The notes beneath the pieces are model-generated. The model saw nothing but the letters and a program-made list of their open reading frames with translations. It searched no databases and had not been told where the DNA came from. 64,000 nt of DNA from Halichoerus grypus (Eukaryota > Chordata > Mammalia > Carnivora > Phocidae): the NCBI RefSeq assembly GCF_964656455.1, contig NC_135719.1, forward strand, positions 77,099,562-77,163,561, written 5' to 3'. The position numbers and the translations under genes are program-made. The number at the start of each line of letters is the position of its first letter. The first letter of the stretch is position 1. Positions 1 through 13,305 of this stretch are shown here, piece after piece.

Positions 1-330
1 TCCTGTGGGTCAAGAATCTGGATGCAGCCTAGCTGAGTCCTCTGGTTTGGGGTCTCTCGCAGGCTGAATCGGGGTGTCATCAGGGGCTGTAGTCATTTCA
101 GTATCGGACTGGGGGACGATCCACTTCCAAGCTGACTCACCTGGTTAGGAGCAGCCTCTGGTCCTGGCTGGCTGTTGGTCACAGAGAGCTGTTCCTGACC
201 ACATGGATCTCTCTGGGGGGCAGCTGGAATCCACCAGAAAGAGCAAGAGAGGATGCATAACATGGAAGCCCCAGGTTCTTTGTAACCTAATCTTGGAAGT
301 GACATCACACTGTTTTTTGCTGTATTCTTT

Positions 331-550
331 TTTTTTTTTTTTTTTTTTTTAAGACTTATTTACTTAGAGAGCGTGCATGTGCTTGGGCACAAGCAGGGAG
401 AGGGGCAGAAGGAGAAGGAGAGAAATCCTCAAGCAGACTCCCCACTGAGCATGGAGCCCAATGCCGGGCTTGATCCCAGGACCCTGAGATCACGACCTGA
501 GTCGAAAACAAGAGTCAGACACTTAACCAACTGAGCCACTGAGGCGCCCC
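331..550 (-). mobile_element. CAN-SINE (tRNA-Lys-derived), antisense
   Basis: The copy reads from a T-run and tttattt-type A-tail complement to a tRNA-like head ending ctgagccactgaggcgcccc. Head, A/B-box region, CT-rich body and AATAAA-like tail are all present in reverse. It is flanked by a 20-bp target-site duplication, 311-330 and 551-570 (tgctgtattcttt core, two mismatches). Confidence 0.93.
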
Positions 551-2174
551 TGTTTCATGCTGTATTCTTTGCATCAGAAGGAGGTCAGTAGATCTAGTCA
601 CATTCAAGGGGCAGACAGGGATTATACAAGGGTATGAATCACTGGAGGCCATTGAAAAGGTTGGTTGTAGCATATTGTACTGTGAATGGGGGAAGGTTAT
701 TGAACACACTGCAGAAATACATTTGTTTTCTTGGTAATATATTTTAAAATGTAGCGGTGCTGTGTGTAGTCCATGTGTATAAAAATAACTCCAATGCCGT
801 AATGAAACCTGGAAGCATCCTGACAGTTCCTGAAGTTCAATCAGATTGCTTTTTGTGATAGCATTGAGAGCTTGGAAGATTTGACCACATGTGCAGGATT
901 AGGTCAGTAACTTGGGAGCACAGATCTCTTTGCTCCCAAGACAGGGTGCCCATGCTGGAATGAAGGGAAGGTATTCGGCCAGGGAAGGGAAGCATAAAGA
1001 CGATGAAATTCTGGGAGGAGAGAGACAAAAGGCAGTTGAGGAAATGGAACAGGTTCTGAATGAGGTGGGAGACGATCCAAAAGGAAGTTGAAACCTATTT
1101 TGAATTGTTGCTTCAGGGCAGTTCTGCCGGCCCCTACTAGAGAGCAGATTATCCGTAAGTTGGTTATTTTCCTTCCCTCCATCCATTTCCACTGTCCTTA
1201 TGGTGACTGAAGCTTTGCGACCCGGAGAGAAGACGAGGCTGCTGTGATGAGCTAGTTCTGTGGACACCTCAGCAGGCACGCTTTTCAAATGGAAGAATGC
1301 CAGGGGCATCCCTCGCCCTGCCCCCCACCCAAGCAGGGGTTAGCGAGTTCAGGTGTGGGATCAGGAATCTGAGATTCTCAGATGTCCTTCTGCACAAAGA
1401 ACACATCCTGCTAAATAATTAGTTCTTGAGTCTACTGACTGTACTTGATTTGGGAAAACAAGAGCCCAATCGAAAGTTTATAACGCAAAACTGATTCCTA
1501 AGGCTAGGTCAGAGGCAGAGAGGGGAGGGCCTGGATGCCACCAAGCCCCAAGCCATGCCGTGAAGACAGCAGTAGCACCCTGTCTCCCGCCCCGTCTCAA
1601 GCTGCCCCAAGTCCAGGGTTGCTGCTCAGCAGTTGACAGAGCCTGGAGTGCTGGGATGCAACTGTTGGGAGCAGAGTGGCATTGTCTATCATGGGACAGC
1701 GCTCTCATGCACCCTGGTCTTTGCTTGAACACAGCATCCACTACGGACTATGTAGGTAGCCTTTGTTCAGACTGCTGAGGCTGCAGGATCCTTATCTCTG
1801 CAGAAGCACACACTCCTGGCTCCCTGATTTTCCCATCAAGCAGGCTGTGGTCATGCCCTGTTCACATGCATGTATAGATGCCAGGAAGAAAAAGGATTCC
1901 AGAACACATGCTCTGAACCACAGGAAACAGTGGTACTCCGTGTCTCCTCCAGTTGCTGCTTACCGCTCCAGGGTAGGAGGCCTACTGAGTGACTTTCCAG
2001 CTTACAAGTTCCAGTGCCTCTTCCCACCACCTCTGAGCCTTACAAGTGATCTCCAAAAGCAGCAGAAATAAGGTGCCCCGTGGTCCTTACAGGAGACACA
2101 TTGAAGTGGCTGAAACAACCCAGTGTTGGCAGAAGCAAAGTAAAGATGAGGTGACATTTCCCTCAATCCATTCG
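551..2174. other. Intronic stretch, nothing recognised
   Basis: Apart from short open frames on both strands, which are expected by chance in this composition, I see no exon, RNA gene or clear repeat here. Confidence 0.5.
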
Positions 2175-2360
2175 AGCAGACCTGAATTCTCATTTCATCT
2201 CTACCACTGCGTGGCTTGGGGTAAATGGCATATGCTCTGAGCCTCACGAGTTTCTCATCTGTAATGTGCATATGAGTTTATCATCAGTATCGAATGAAGG
2301 ACCGTTAGAAGGTGCCTAGCATAGAACTGGTACATCAGAGGCACTCGGTAAGTGGCGGCT
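2175..2360 (-). repeat. MIR remnant
   Basis: The order of motifs matches an inverted MIR: a decayed tttctcatctgtaatgtgc core, then cctagcatagaactggtac and a gcactcggtaagt end. It is old and diverged. Confidence 0.6.
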
Positions 2361-3110
2361 TCGTTTTTCTCCTCCCCAGCAGATAGCAATGGCTCCCAGG
2401 CAGTCCTGCACCCTATTCTTCTCTGCCTTCCTCCCCACCCACCTATACCTTTCAGAGTAGTAGTTCCCTGGCACGAGCCAAGCTACTCATGCTGTTTGAC
2501 AAGGTCCAAGTATGGGGGACGACCCTGAAAACAGGAGACTCCACAGCTGGCTCCTGCTCTTCTCTTTCATTTTGTTTATGGCAATCTTTATAATTGTGGG
2601 AATATTTCTGGGGTTTCATGATAAAGTGACTACTCATCTTAGTTACGCCTATCTAAGCAATCATAATGAAACTAATTCCATGAAGAATTAGTTTCTATAG
2701 AACAAAATAACAAGACGGTCACGCTCTGTCTAGCACCCTTCTCTTTGCATACTGTTTTTTTAGTTTTAGCGAAAGCCAATAAGCAGAAATCAATAAAGGT
2801 CATGTGAATCATTACAAAGGAAAAATGAAAGAAGGCTATGGCTGTAATCCAGAAAATGATCTAAGGTTTGGAAAAACAAAAATATCCTAACATATAAATA
2901 AAGTTCCTCCGAGGCTGTCAGGAGGAGATGCTTGCAACCTGACCCTGTGTCTGTCTCCTCATTCGCCGACGCCGTCCTTTCCTACGAGAGACCCACCCCG
3001 GCTGGAGCTGGACGGCAGTTCCCATCTGCCTAGTAGACGCTCAGAGATATGAACTGAATGGAAGAGAGTGCCTACTGGCTGGGTAGTTCTGTCAGGAGTT
3101 GTCAGGTTGG

Positions 3111-3330
3111 GGGCTCCTGTGTGGCTCAGTCGGTTAGGCGTCTGTCTGACTGTTGATTTCGGCTCAGGTCATGATCTTGGGGCTGTGGGGTTGAGCCCTG
3201 CATCAGGCTCCGCGCTCAGCACAGAGTCTGCTTGAGATTCTTTCTCTCCCTCTCCCCTCTACTCTCCTGCTTGCGCTCTCACACGCACGTGCTCTCTCTC
3301 TAAATTAATTAATTAAAACCTTAAAAAAAA
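3111..3330 (+). mobile_element. CAN-SINE
   Basis: The head gggctcctgtgtggctcagt is followed by the B-box-like segment, a CT-rich tract and an attaatt/poly-A tail. Flanking duplication is weak (agttgt on both sides). Confidence 0.88.
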
Positions 3331-3639
3331 AGTTGTTGGGATTGTCAGGAAAAAAGGAGCCCGAATTATAAAAACAAAAACACTAGAGAAAAATTCACTG
3401 CACATCAGATTACTTGAGGTGGACGAGTAGGTTACATTAACTCCAGCATTATGAATGCATCTGTAGTGTTGCAGTGGCCTGCCAGGATTTGGCCAGATGG
3501 AAGAGTCCAGAAGGTCTAGAAGCCAGAGGTCAAGTCTGGACAGGGACTTGGGGATGACACAGCAAGGATGATAGGACCCCATGCACATTGGGAGACTAAA
3601 ACAGAAAAGCGGAGATTTGGGGTCATCAGTATTTGTTAT

Positions 3640-3840
3640 GATCGTACTGTTTCACAGTTTATAGAATGCATCTGCACGCATGATTATGTCACTTCTCACA
3701 GTAGTTTATGACTTGGACATTATTAACTTCATCTTGTAAATAAGGCTCATAAAAGTAAGGATTTACCCAAAGCCATGCCACCAGTGAGGAATCTAATCAG
3801 CACTCAAACTGGGGACTTTGGAATCTCATTTTGGCACTGC
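3640..3840 (+). repeat. MIR remnant
   Basis: The MIR core can be followed in order: attaacttcatcttgtaaat, then aaagtaaggatttacccaaa, then cagcactcaaactggggac. Substitutions are many, as expected for this old family. Confidence 0.65.
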
Positions 3841-4159
3841 TTCTGTGAAATTGCCCTCACAGACTTAATCAAACTGTCTAGGGCCCTGAAAGTCTGGTTG
3901 AAGGACAGGAAAGGGCCTCTCTAGCCCAGCAACCAACTAGAACTTGAGAGAGGGGCAGAACTTTGTGGGCCAGTGTATGTTTGCCCATTTCCCAGTATTA
4001 GAACTGGTTTCAAAGAATGGAAAAGATCCAACCTTTATGTGGAGTAAATAGGCAAGCTTGCTTGTGGGGTATGGGTTGGAGCAGAAGTTTAAGTGGAACA
4101 AGCTGCTTCTTGTCGTTTGGGTCAGTGTTTGTGATCACCGAGAGTGTTGACCATTCTTT

Positions 4160-4338
4160 TTTTTTTCTTAAGCTTTTATTTACTTATTTGAGAGAGCAAG
4201 AGAGAGGGGGAGAACAGAGAGGGGAGAAGCAGGCTCCCCACTGAGCAGGGAGCCCGATATGGGTCTCGATCCCAGGACCCTGGGATCATGACCTGAGCTG
4301 AAGGCAGATACTTAACCGACTGAGCCACCCAGGCGCCT
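4160..4338 (-). mobile_element. CAN-SINE, antisense, perfect TSD
   Basis: A complete antisense copy with a tgagccacccaggcgcct head. The 18-bp duplication gagtgttgaccattcttt at 4142-4159 and 4339-4356 is exact, so the insertion is probably recent. Confidence 0.96.
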
Positions 4339-4689
4339 GAGTGTTGACCATTCTTTGAAGGACAGAAACAAAAGACATTTTTCCTTTAATCTACACCTTC
4401 CAAAAGTAGGACTGATAGTGTGGGTTTAGATTGGTAATCTGTTGGGATTTTTTATTGTTTAGGTTTAAAGTAGCATCTCATTTGTCAAGAAAGCAACTAA
4501 TATCCCCCCCCCCCAATCAGATCAGCTCAGTTTCTCTTTATAAATCATGTTCTAACTTTGGAGACAATAGATCTGAGAAGATTAAACTATTCTGTTGTGA
4601 TAAGGAGACATGAGCAATTGAATGTTGGTTATTCTTAAGGGGGTTCTTAAATAAAATAATGGTATTTTGTTAATTATGGTTATCTAGTG

Positions 4690-4915
4690 AATGTTACTGC
4701 AGTACTGTTTCAGGGGTGTTATATTTACTAATTCATTTAACCTCAAACAATGCATAAAGAAACTATTACTGTTCCCATTTCACAAGCAAAAAAAAAAAAT
4801 TGAGGCAAGAAGGTAATAAAATTAGTCAAAGAACCACATAGCTAGATTCAGAGACAAGATTCCAACCCAGCCCATCTGATTTCAGGGCCTGGGACTCTTC
4901 ACCTCTCTGCTGTAA
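4690..4915 (+). repeat. MIR remnant
   Basis: Recognisable MIR order: ttactaattcatttaacctc, then gttcccatttcacaagc, then aaccacatagctagattcag and aagattccaacccag. An A-run at 4788-4799 interrupts the core. Confidence 0.7.
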
Positions 4916-6550
4916 TGGATTTATATGAAAATTGAAATAGCAAAATCAATCAATGCACAAGATAGACTTTTAAAAAATCTTAATGCTTTAACCGTAATTA
5001 CATAAAAACCTACAGCAATAGGTTAGTTGCCAATAGAGGTTTTATCTCTCCAGATACATAACTTGTCAGATAAAATCCCCATTATAGCAAAGCCAGTAGC
5101 ACTCTGGCTCTATCTTCTTCCCCCTCTTTGAACACTCCAGTGAGGTTTGCTGCCATTGAATTTTTCTTCTTAGGGGCAATGATTTGAATTGTGGGTTATA
5201 GCTTCAAAGAGAACACAGTGAAACAACAAATTCTTTTTCTAAGCTCTAAATAAACTAAGACCTTTATTAAAACATCCATTTGTCAACTTAAATTGAAGAA
5301 ATTTGAGAAGGTTAAGTGTCCTCTTAGAGCAAGATTTACAGAAAAACAAACCTTAACTACTATTTAGATGGCTTTTAGGCATTCTTTATCCATTTATCTC
5401 TGATCCTTGCCCAGATGCAGCTGATTCAAAAAGTTTTTTCCATCTTTGCTAGTGGTTACCTTAGCTATTTGGGGCTTTTATACATTGCTCCTCTAGGGCA
5501 GTCTCACCACGAGAAGTCTGACATTGCATGTGGTAGAAAGAGACAACATCTGCTTCCATAATTGCCTGAGTGCGAAAGTTCTCTGTAGCTAGTGCTTGTC
5601 CATAAAAAGGCTGAAATCTAAAGTGGGACATAGGACAATTCCGTAGGTTTTATGCAAAAGACCAACTGGGATAGCATAACGAGTGACAATTTAGCTTTCC
5701 TAAAAATGTGTATCTGTATGCAGATGTTGACTATGCCATTATGCCCTAAACCCTGTTGTACTTGGAAAATGAGCAGGTGCCATTGCATTGTCTTTGTGTT
5801 TCTGCAAGAGTCACAACACAGGTTTTAGTTCATGATCTTTTTAATTGGAAGAAAAAAATGAAGATGTTGTTTCTAAAGAAAGTATTAGCCTCAGAGGGGC
5901 AAACATATGGTGAACTTATGAGCAAAGGAACCCAGATTGCACAGCAAATGGTCAACGCTTTGACTCAGTTGGAGAGGAACAGTGAGTCAGACACAGCCTT
6001 CCCTTTTCACCAGGTCCTTTCTGAGGATCCACAGGTAAACGATGGACTCATTTTGAATTAGGAGTTGCTGGGTTTTTTTTTTTCAGGCTGAGACTTGGGG
6101 TTGAATTACCCCTGAAAATTGGCAAATGTATAAATCTGAGCAGTCATAGTGGGAATCTGACTTAAGGCTGGAGGACCTCCCCCTGGTCTGTTCCTTCTGT
6201 TTTTAGGTGGGGCGGGGTGGGAGTTCACTTGACCCAGTACTATGAAGATATTAAAGTACTGAAAAACATGGCTCTGACATCAAGGAGCTTCCAGTAAAGA
6301 GAAGACTTGAACACTAAGAAACAAGGAGTTAGACTGTTGCTGAGAACTCTCAAATCAAATTATCTAAAGAAGACAGCTGAGGCACTTGCTTATAAGACTT
6401 TGTTTAAGCCATCCCCGTGACTTCATTACTTATAAAGTTGGCTTCTTCTTTCCTCCTGCTTTCCCACCCATTGGCCTGGCCTAACAAAAGCTAGAAAACT
6501 GTGACTAGTGTAACACGCCAAGTTTAACTTAAGACCCTGGGCAAGCGAAG
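4916..6550. other. Intronic stretch, nothing firmly recognised
   Basis: No repeat or exon is clear. A 101-codon open frame on the + strand at 5756-6061 ends near a cacag|gtaaac donor-like site; it has no recognised similarity. Confidence 0.4.
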
Positions 6551-6554
6551 CTCA

Positions 6555-7850
6555 ACCATCCACTCGTGAGGCATTTACTGGGCACCTCCTCCGTGCAAGG
6601 CTTTGTTCTAGGCACACAGATGAATTGGACATAGTTTTCATCTTCCGGAATCTTATAGCCAGTAGGGGGAGGCAGACAAAAGTACAGTTAGGGTACAAGC
6701 TAATGAATGCAGTGCCAGAGGGAGGCAGGGGGTAGTATGGAAGCACAGTGGGGGGCGGGGGGGGAGCTTTGCAGATGACATGACACGTATGATAAACCTT
6801 AGAAAATGAGCATGATAGAGATGGACACTCTAGGCCAAGTAGAGGCTCGGGTGAGCATAAAGCATGGCTTCTCAGCAGGTTACCTCCAGGGGGCTGAAGT
6901 TCCGTGTTTGGGTAGGGTTTGTGGGGGAACGGTAGGAAAGGGGGCTGTGGAGAGGAGGGCAGGAGCCAGATGAGGAGGGGGACCTTGACCTCCACAGAAT
7001 CTGAAAGTTCTGGGGAAACCACGGGAGACCTTTAAGCAATGGTGTGACTAGCTCGGAAGTCTTCTGGGGCTGTCAGTCTGTCAGGAGCATGGAGGGTTGA
7101 TGGGGAAGAGTGAAACAGAAGGCCAAGTGCAGTCAGGAGGCTACTGAAGTAATTCTAGGGGTGTAAACTAAGGCAAGAGCAGTGGGAATAGGAGGGGAGA
7201 AGAAAAGAAGATTCTGAGTGGATATAGAAGGGCGAGGAGCTGTGGATGGGCTCCAGGCTTCTGCCATGGGTGTGGGGGGTGTGTGGGTGAATGATGACAC
7301 CCGCCTCCCATGCAGAGAGTGCAGAAGGAGCAAGGCTAGGAAAGGAGAGATAGTGAGAGGAGTTTCAGTGGGACAGGGACATCCAAATGGAGATGGCTAG
7401 CAGCCTTCATTTTAACATAGGGGACCGGGCTCAGGAGAGACTGAGGAGTTACCAGTGAAAGAAGTGCGAGTTGACACCAATGACTTAGATGTGGTCACTT
7501 GGTGAATACCTGAGCAGAGCAGAGGCTTGAGGACAGAGTCTGAGGAACTGCCAACTCACAGGGCTGAGAGGGACTGAATGACAGGTGAAAAGATGGGACC
7601 TCAGCTGGGAGCACAGTGCCTTAGAAGCCAAAAGAGAAGATCATTTCCAGAAAACATGAGGAGATTCGCAGTATCCATTGCCACACAGAGAGGTCAAGAA
7701 AGACAGGGTCAGAAAATGTTCCCCAGATATGACGAATAGGAGGATGCTGGTGACCTAAAGTGAAAGCAGTTGGCTGCAGGAGCAGAGATAATATCACACC
7801 TCATTGATCAAATGGACGAGCTCTTGTCACATTGTCATAGGGACAGACCC
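6555..7850 (-). repeat. Old L2-type / GA-rich interspersed repeat, antisense
   Basis: The segment starts with the inverted L2 3' end (aggcatttactgggcacctc, ggctttgttctaggcacaca). It then runs through GA-rich sequence including ctactgaagtaattctaggg and gaggtcaagaaagacagggt. The same series of motifs recurs near 15.5 and 36-38 kb. The long minus-strand open frames here come from the stop-poor CT strand. The L2 end is reasonably sure; the family of the inner part is less so. Confidence 0.6.
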
Positions 7851-8876
7851 CAAGATTCCTGGATATTGGTTCTAGAGAAAAGTAATAGGCAAAGCTATTT
7901 ACCTTGTTAAAGAGCAGCAGAAATATTTTACTGCCTGTTTATTTGCACATAATGCCATGCTAAACAGAGTAGAGGGAAAATTAAACACAGTTTATGCATT
8001 CATGGAGCTCAAGCTCTTTAGTGCACAAGTAGTGAGACTCTAACATTGGGTAAATTGACCAAAAATAATCTTTTTTTAAATGGCTATTTCCATCAAGTGT
8101 GTTCTTACAGAATTCTAATCACAAGATACTTTCAGCAACCCAGAGGAGATAGTTTTGTGTTCTGTTTGTAAAGAATCTGTAATCCAATATTGATAATTTA
8201 TGGTGGTGGTTAACCCTTGCTTCTTGTAAGTTCTTTTCTCATAGCTCATTTCAATCTCTGCTATATTTTTGGGGCTAACCTGTCTCATTCTGACCTCAGT
8301 GGGTAACAGATGGTTGCCATCTTCCATATATCAGTCCTTCTCATATTTGCAGATGAATAATAAATTTCCTTTCTGCTTGGAATTCCCCAGGCTACATAAA
8401 CCTGATAAGGCCTAAAGAATTGGTCTTATGGAATATAAGAGGATTACCTTGTTAATGAACAGACTGTTGGTAGGCAGAGAGGCAAGCACGTGACAGAGGA
8501 GATTTTTAATCAGAAAGGGAAGCATGCAAAATAGTATTACACTTTTTAGTTGGTTTTCATGGTATTTTTCTGTGCTTTGCATGTGAATTTCTACCCTGAC
8601 AAGGAGAGAGGTTTGAATTTCTGTCTTGCTGTTTGTGTGGATAAATTCCCAAGAGGTTTGGATTCAATGACTCCTCAGGTGCTTGTCCTCTAAAATTCCT
8701 GTGATCCTGTGTAGACCATTTTTCCTTCCCTTATCTTGGTTTAGAGATATATTTACATAGGAGAACCTGATTATGGCAGTGCAGGAAGATTGAGATCATG
8801 AACACTTGCTTAGTATTTTGCTGGTAGAGATGGATACTGCTTTTGACTGTGGCTGGTATGATCTTCTCTGTATGAG
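7851..8876. other. Intronic stretch, nothing recognised
   Basis: AT-rich unique-looking sequence with no exon, RNA gene or clear repeat. Confidence 0.45.
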
Positions 8877-9084
8877 TTTTTTTTGGGGGGGGGTTGGTTT
8901 TGGTTTTGGTTTTTGAGAAAGCACGTTTGAGTGAGGTGGAGGGGTGCAGAGGGGGAGAGAGAATCCTAAGCAGGCTCCACACCCGGCGCGGGGCCCGTGG
9001 GGCTCGATCTCATGACCCTGAAATCATGACCTGAGCCGAAATCAAGAGTCGGATGCTTAACCAACTGAGCCACCCAGGCGCCCC
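8877..9084 (-). mobile_element. CAN-SINE, antisense, diverged tail
   Basis: The head tgagccacccaggcgcccc is intact. The tail is replaced by a G-run and ggttttggttttgg stretch. Flanks ctctgtatgagtttt and ctctgtacagtttt are a decayed duplication. Confidence 0.92.
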
Positions 9085-11395
9085 TGCTCTGTACAGTTTT
9101 AGTCAAGGCTGACTGAAATCATCAGAGCCACAATTAGTTGCACCTGTAGGATAAAATAGAGGTCTTTCTGTATCCTTGATCTGCTTTATACAAAAGGAAC
9201 AGATATTGATGCTTAATTCTAAGTTGACTCAGGGTTGACAGTCTAAAGTGATAAAAGGAAAGGCTCTCAATCCCTGAAACCATAATGTTGCATAGTGATT
9301 CAGGTTTTGCTTGTGTTCAACACACGGAGAACTACCTACAGATGAGCTGTGATTTCAAAATTTTATTTGGAATACATTTACTTGAAGTCACGTGAATTAT
9401 TGAATGTTGTGGGATACCAACCATACATATTCCGCCACGTTTTGGAAAGAAGACTAAAATTGCTTTCCCTGTTTCCAGGTAGAAAATATGTGCCAAAGAT
9501 AAAGTCAGATGGATACATATTAACTTCGGGACATTGTTTAGGTATTCTGACTCCTGCCACTGAGATGGAAATGTGCTGTTACAGAGATGGAGACTTGATT
9601 CTCCACCAGGATCTGCCACTCCACAACTATGAACCGTTCCTTTGTACATTTTGAGACCTCTTGTTCTTGGCTGTAAAGCACTTCAGTCAGTTTCTTTAGG
9701 GAATATGAGAAGTGTTACTCATTCAAAATAGTTTTATGTGCTTTCCTCTGATGTTACCAGAAAGTCATTCACCCTTGTCATGAGAAGGGTTTGAGAGTGG
9801 GGAAAGGAAGGAAAGGACCCACAAATACCTATAACATAGATAGTGCCAAGTAGATTGAAAATATTCAATAACTACTTGCTAGTTGGCTAGTTTTCCATTT
9901 TAAACTTCTCAGATTCCCTAGTTTTGGAGAAGTGAGATATTTTTTTCCTGGTGATTCTCTTGTAACTGACAGATTGTCTTAATCCTTGTACTCAGAGGAA
10001 GAACTCCCATGAGGCAGTATTATTAATGCTTAGAGAAAAAAGGAATCCTGCCATGTGCTAGAGGAATACACCTAATGGGGGGCCCAGAGATGGTAGCCTT
10101 TGGTGATTGGAGGGTCTTGAATCGACAGTGACCTAGCCTTTGGATCCTTGATTAAAAGAAAATGAGAACCCCAATACCTGATCTTTCCCCCACTTACTTT
10201 CCTTCTGTCATATCCCAAACTCACTTATTTTCTCTTGTGATTCCATCCATGTGTCAGAGTATCTGCCAGCCTCCTCTGACTCCCCCCTGCTATCTGCTCT
10301 GCCCAGAGTCTGTGGATCTGTTCTCCACCCTCAGTGTGCATCAGTCACACGGAGAGACCTTCGGTACCTGCCCCCAGCAACCCTTCCCTGGAGCTTCCCA
10401 GCATTTGGGACCGGGTGGGACTCAGGCATCAGTATATTTTAAAAGGGCTCCAGATGATTCTCATGTCCCATGTGGATGAGCCCCACTGCTTTACAGCAGA
10501 GTCAGATTTTTTTTCCTGCAGATGACTCAAAATGAGAGAAATCCAGGAAAAAAACATAACATAGAAATGAGTTAGTCATTTCCTCTTCTTTCTCACCAAG
10601 TCAAGCAGAACTTTGGGTCTTGGAGATCTGGGGCTTCCTTTTGCCCTGAGGAGATCTGAGACTTATTTTCCAAACTCGTAGAGGTGAAAATCTGGGTGGT
10701 TCTAGTGGGGGTTGGGCCCTGAGGCTCGGACAAGGTGAGGCTGAGAGACCAAACCTAGGAGAGTCTCACTTTGGAGGCTGCAGGGAAGGGCGTGGGAGGG
10801 GGCTTCATAGGTAGCAGAGACCTGCAACCCTGCCCATTTACTCTTACCCAGGAGATGGTAGGGTGATGAGGGTCAAGATACTAGACCTGAAGCACCAAGA
10901 CTTTGGGCACCCACAGTCTCTTTGGCTAAGAAGTGTGAAAAGTAGCAGATAGCTGCCATCAAATGGACCACACAGGCTTGGAGAATGAGCATGTTGGCAG
11001 CCGTCTTGATGGGCTGAAAACCAGCTGCTTTACTCCAAATTTTATGGACTATATAAATCTCCTTGGATTATTATACAGACCTGAGAAGGGGAAAACTTGT
11101 TTAAAGAGGATTGAGATTGAAATTATTGCGAGTAAGGATTCAGAGCCAGACATTACTGTATTTAGGGGGGAAATAAAGCCAATATGGAATTTTTTTTTTC
11201 ATCTGAGGGATATGGAATAAATTCTAGTCTCTGTAACAGAAGGAATCAAGCAATCAGTCTCAAATAAATTGAATAACCCCATCCGTATGCTTTTCATTTT
11301 ATTGGGTTTTCATTAGATTTTGGTTTGGCTGAGAACTCTGAGGACTTTTGCTGCAGGACGACACTGCGTTTTCTAAGCCTGTTCATAGGACATAG
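9085..11395. other. Intronic stretch, nothing recognised
   Basis: No clear repeat or exon. Short frames exist on both strands around 9.35-9.65 kb and 10.16-10.5 kb, without recognised motifs. Confidence 0.45.
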
Positions 11396-11412
11396 TAGAC
11401 TCGAGAATTTTT

Positions 11413-11606
11413 TTTTTTTTTAAGATTTTATTTATTTATTTGAGAGAGAGAATGAGATAGAGAGAGCATGAGAGGGAGGAGGGTCAGAGGGAGAAGCAGA
11501 CTCCCCGCCGAGCAGGGAGCCCGATGCGGGACTCGATCCCAGGACTCCAGGATCATGACCTGAGCCGAAGGCAGTTGCTTAACCAACTGAGCCACCCAGG
11601 CGCCCA
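11413..11606 (-). mobile_element. CAN-SINE, antisense, perfect TSD
   Basis: Complete antisense copy with full A-tail complement and head. The 17-bp duplication tagactcgagaattttt at 11396-11412 and 11607-11623 is exact. Confidence 0.96.
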
Positions 11607-11919
11607 TAGACTCGAGAATTTTTAAGGCAGGGCTTAGGGGCAGCAGTGTGGCAATGTTTGGGGGTGCAGTGGGGGTGAGAGTTAGTGCATGGTGGACAGA
11701 GAGAGTGGCCTTGAGGCTTGAAGTCGTGTGTTCACTTGACATAAGATCCAGAAACAGTTGGTTATTTGTATTTTATTTAAGAAAGCAAACTGTCCCTTCA
11801 ATTAAAGCCTTCCAGCTATAATACCCACCCCCCAACCCGATAAGGTGAGAAATTGAAGAAGCAGCAGCAGTAAGCAGGAATGGTATCAATTATAAAGCTA
11901 CTGAAATGCTCTCTTCACA

Positions 11920-12060
11920 AAGGAGCTTTGGTACAATGAGAAGAACTTGGGTTTTGGAGACCTACAGAACTGGATTTAAATCCCCACTTACTGGCTTTGA
12001 TGCATTTTTGTATTCCTGGGACCTAGCAATGCATGGCATGTATAATAGGCCATAACAATG
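11920..12060 (-). repeat. Partial MIR, antisense
   Basis: The segment ttgggttttggagacctaca followed by ggatttaaatccccacttac matches the distal part of an inverted MIR. Confidence 0.4.
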
Positions 12061-12129
12061 AATAGTTCATAAATGAATGAATAATGGATGAACAAAAGGA
12101 ATAGCCACCTGATTCGGAGCAGTCACGTA

Positions 12130-13265
12130 ACACATCTGGGCTGCTTGCATATCTTGGCTATTGAAAATAATGCTGCAGTACACACAAGGAGGCATATACT
12201 TTTCAAAGTTAGTGTTTTGTCTTTTTTGGGTAAACACCCAGTAGTGGAATTACTGGGTCATAGGGTAGCTCTATTTTTAATTTTTTGAGGAGCCTCCATA
12301 CTGTTTTCCACAGTGGTTGTACCAATTTACATTCCCACCAACAGGGCACGAGGATTCCTTTTTCCTCCACATCCTCACCAACACTTGTTATTTCTTGTCT
12401 TTCTTGTTCCAGTCATTCTGACAGGTGTGAGGTGATCTCTCATCAGGGTTTTGATTTGCATTTCCCTGGTGATGAGTGCTGTTGAGCATCCTTTCATGTG
12501 TCTGTTGGCCATCTGGATGTCTTTGGAAAAACGTCTGTTCAGGTTATCTGCCTATTTTTTAATTTGATTACTTGCTTTTTTGGTGTTAAGTTGTATCAGT
12601 TCTTTACATACTTTGGATATTAACCTTTTAACGGCTATATCATTCACAAATATCTTCTCCCACTCAGTAGGTTGCCTTTTTAGTTTGTTGATGGCTTTCT
12701 TTGCTGTGCAAAAGATTTTATTTTGGTGTAGTCCCAATGGTTTATTTTTGCCTTTGTTTCCCTTGCCTCTAGAGACATATCTAGAAAAATGTTGCTAATA
12801 AGGCTGATGTAAAAAAAATTACTGCCTCTGTTTTCCTTTTTTTCTTTTTTTTTAAGATTTTTACTTATCCGCTTGACAGAGAGAGAGCACAAGCGGGGAG
12901 TGGGAGAAGGAGAAGCAGGCTCCCCGCTGAGCAGAGAGCCCGATGAGGGGCTCCATCCCAGGACCCTGGGATCATGACCTGAGCCAAAGGCAGCCACTTA
13001 ATGACTGAGCCACCCAGGCACCCCTGCTGCCTATGTTTTCTACCAGTTTTGTGGTTTCAGCTCTCACATTTAGGTCTTTAATCCACTTTGAGTTTATTTT
13101 TGTATATGATGTAAGAAAATGGTCCAGTTTTCATTCTTTTGCATGTAGCTGTCCAGTTTTCCCAGCATCATTTATGGAAAAGACTGTTTTTTTCCCCATT
13201 GTGTATTCTTGCCTTTTTGACATAGATTAACTGACCATATAAGTGTGGGTATATTTCTGATGGTA
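12130..13265 (-). mobile_element. L1 LINE fragment (ORF2 C-terminal part), antisense
   Basis: The minus strand carries decayed L1 ORF2 3' sequence: gaggagcctccatactgttt, then ccacatcctcaccaacactt, and further in gtttgttgatggctttcttt. A CAN-SINE at 12836-13024 splits it, after which the L1 resumes at ctttaatccactttgagttt. Several stops and shifts make it non-coding. Both ends are approximate. Confidence 0.85.
12836..13024 (-). mobile_element. CAN-SINE nested in L1, antisense
   Basis: The copy interrupts the antisense L1. Its duplication is ctgcctctgttttc at 12822-12835 and ctgcctatgttttc at 13027-13040 (one mismatch), so it is younger than the L1. Confidence 0.95.
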
Positions 13266-13305
13266 TCTGGTTTTGAATACTGTCAGGTACTCTTGGTCTA
13301 CAGCT

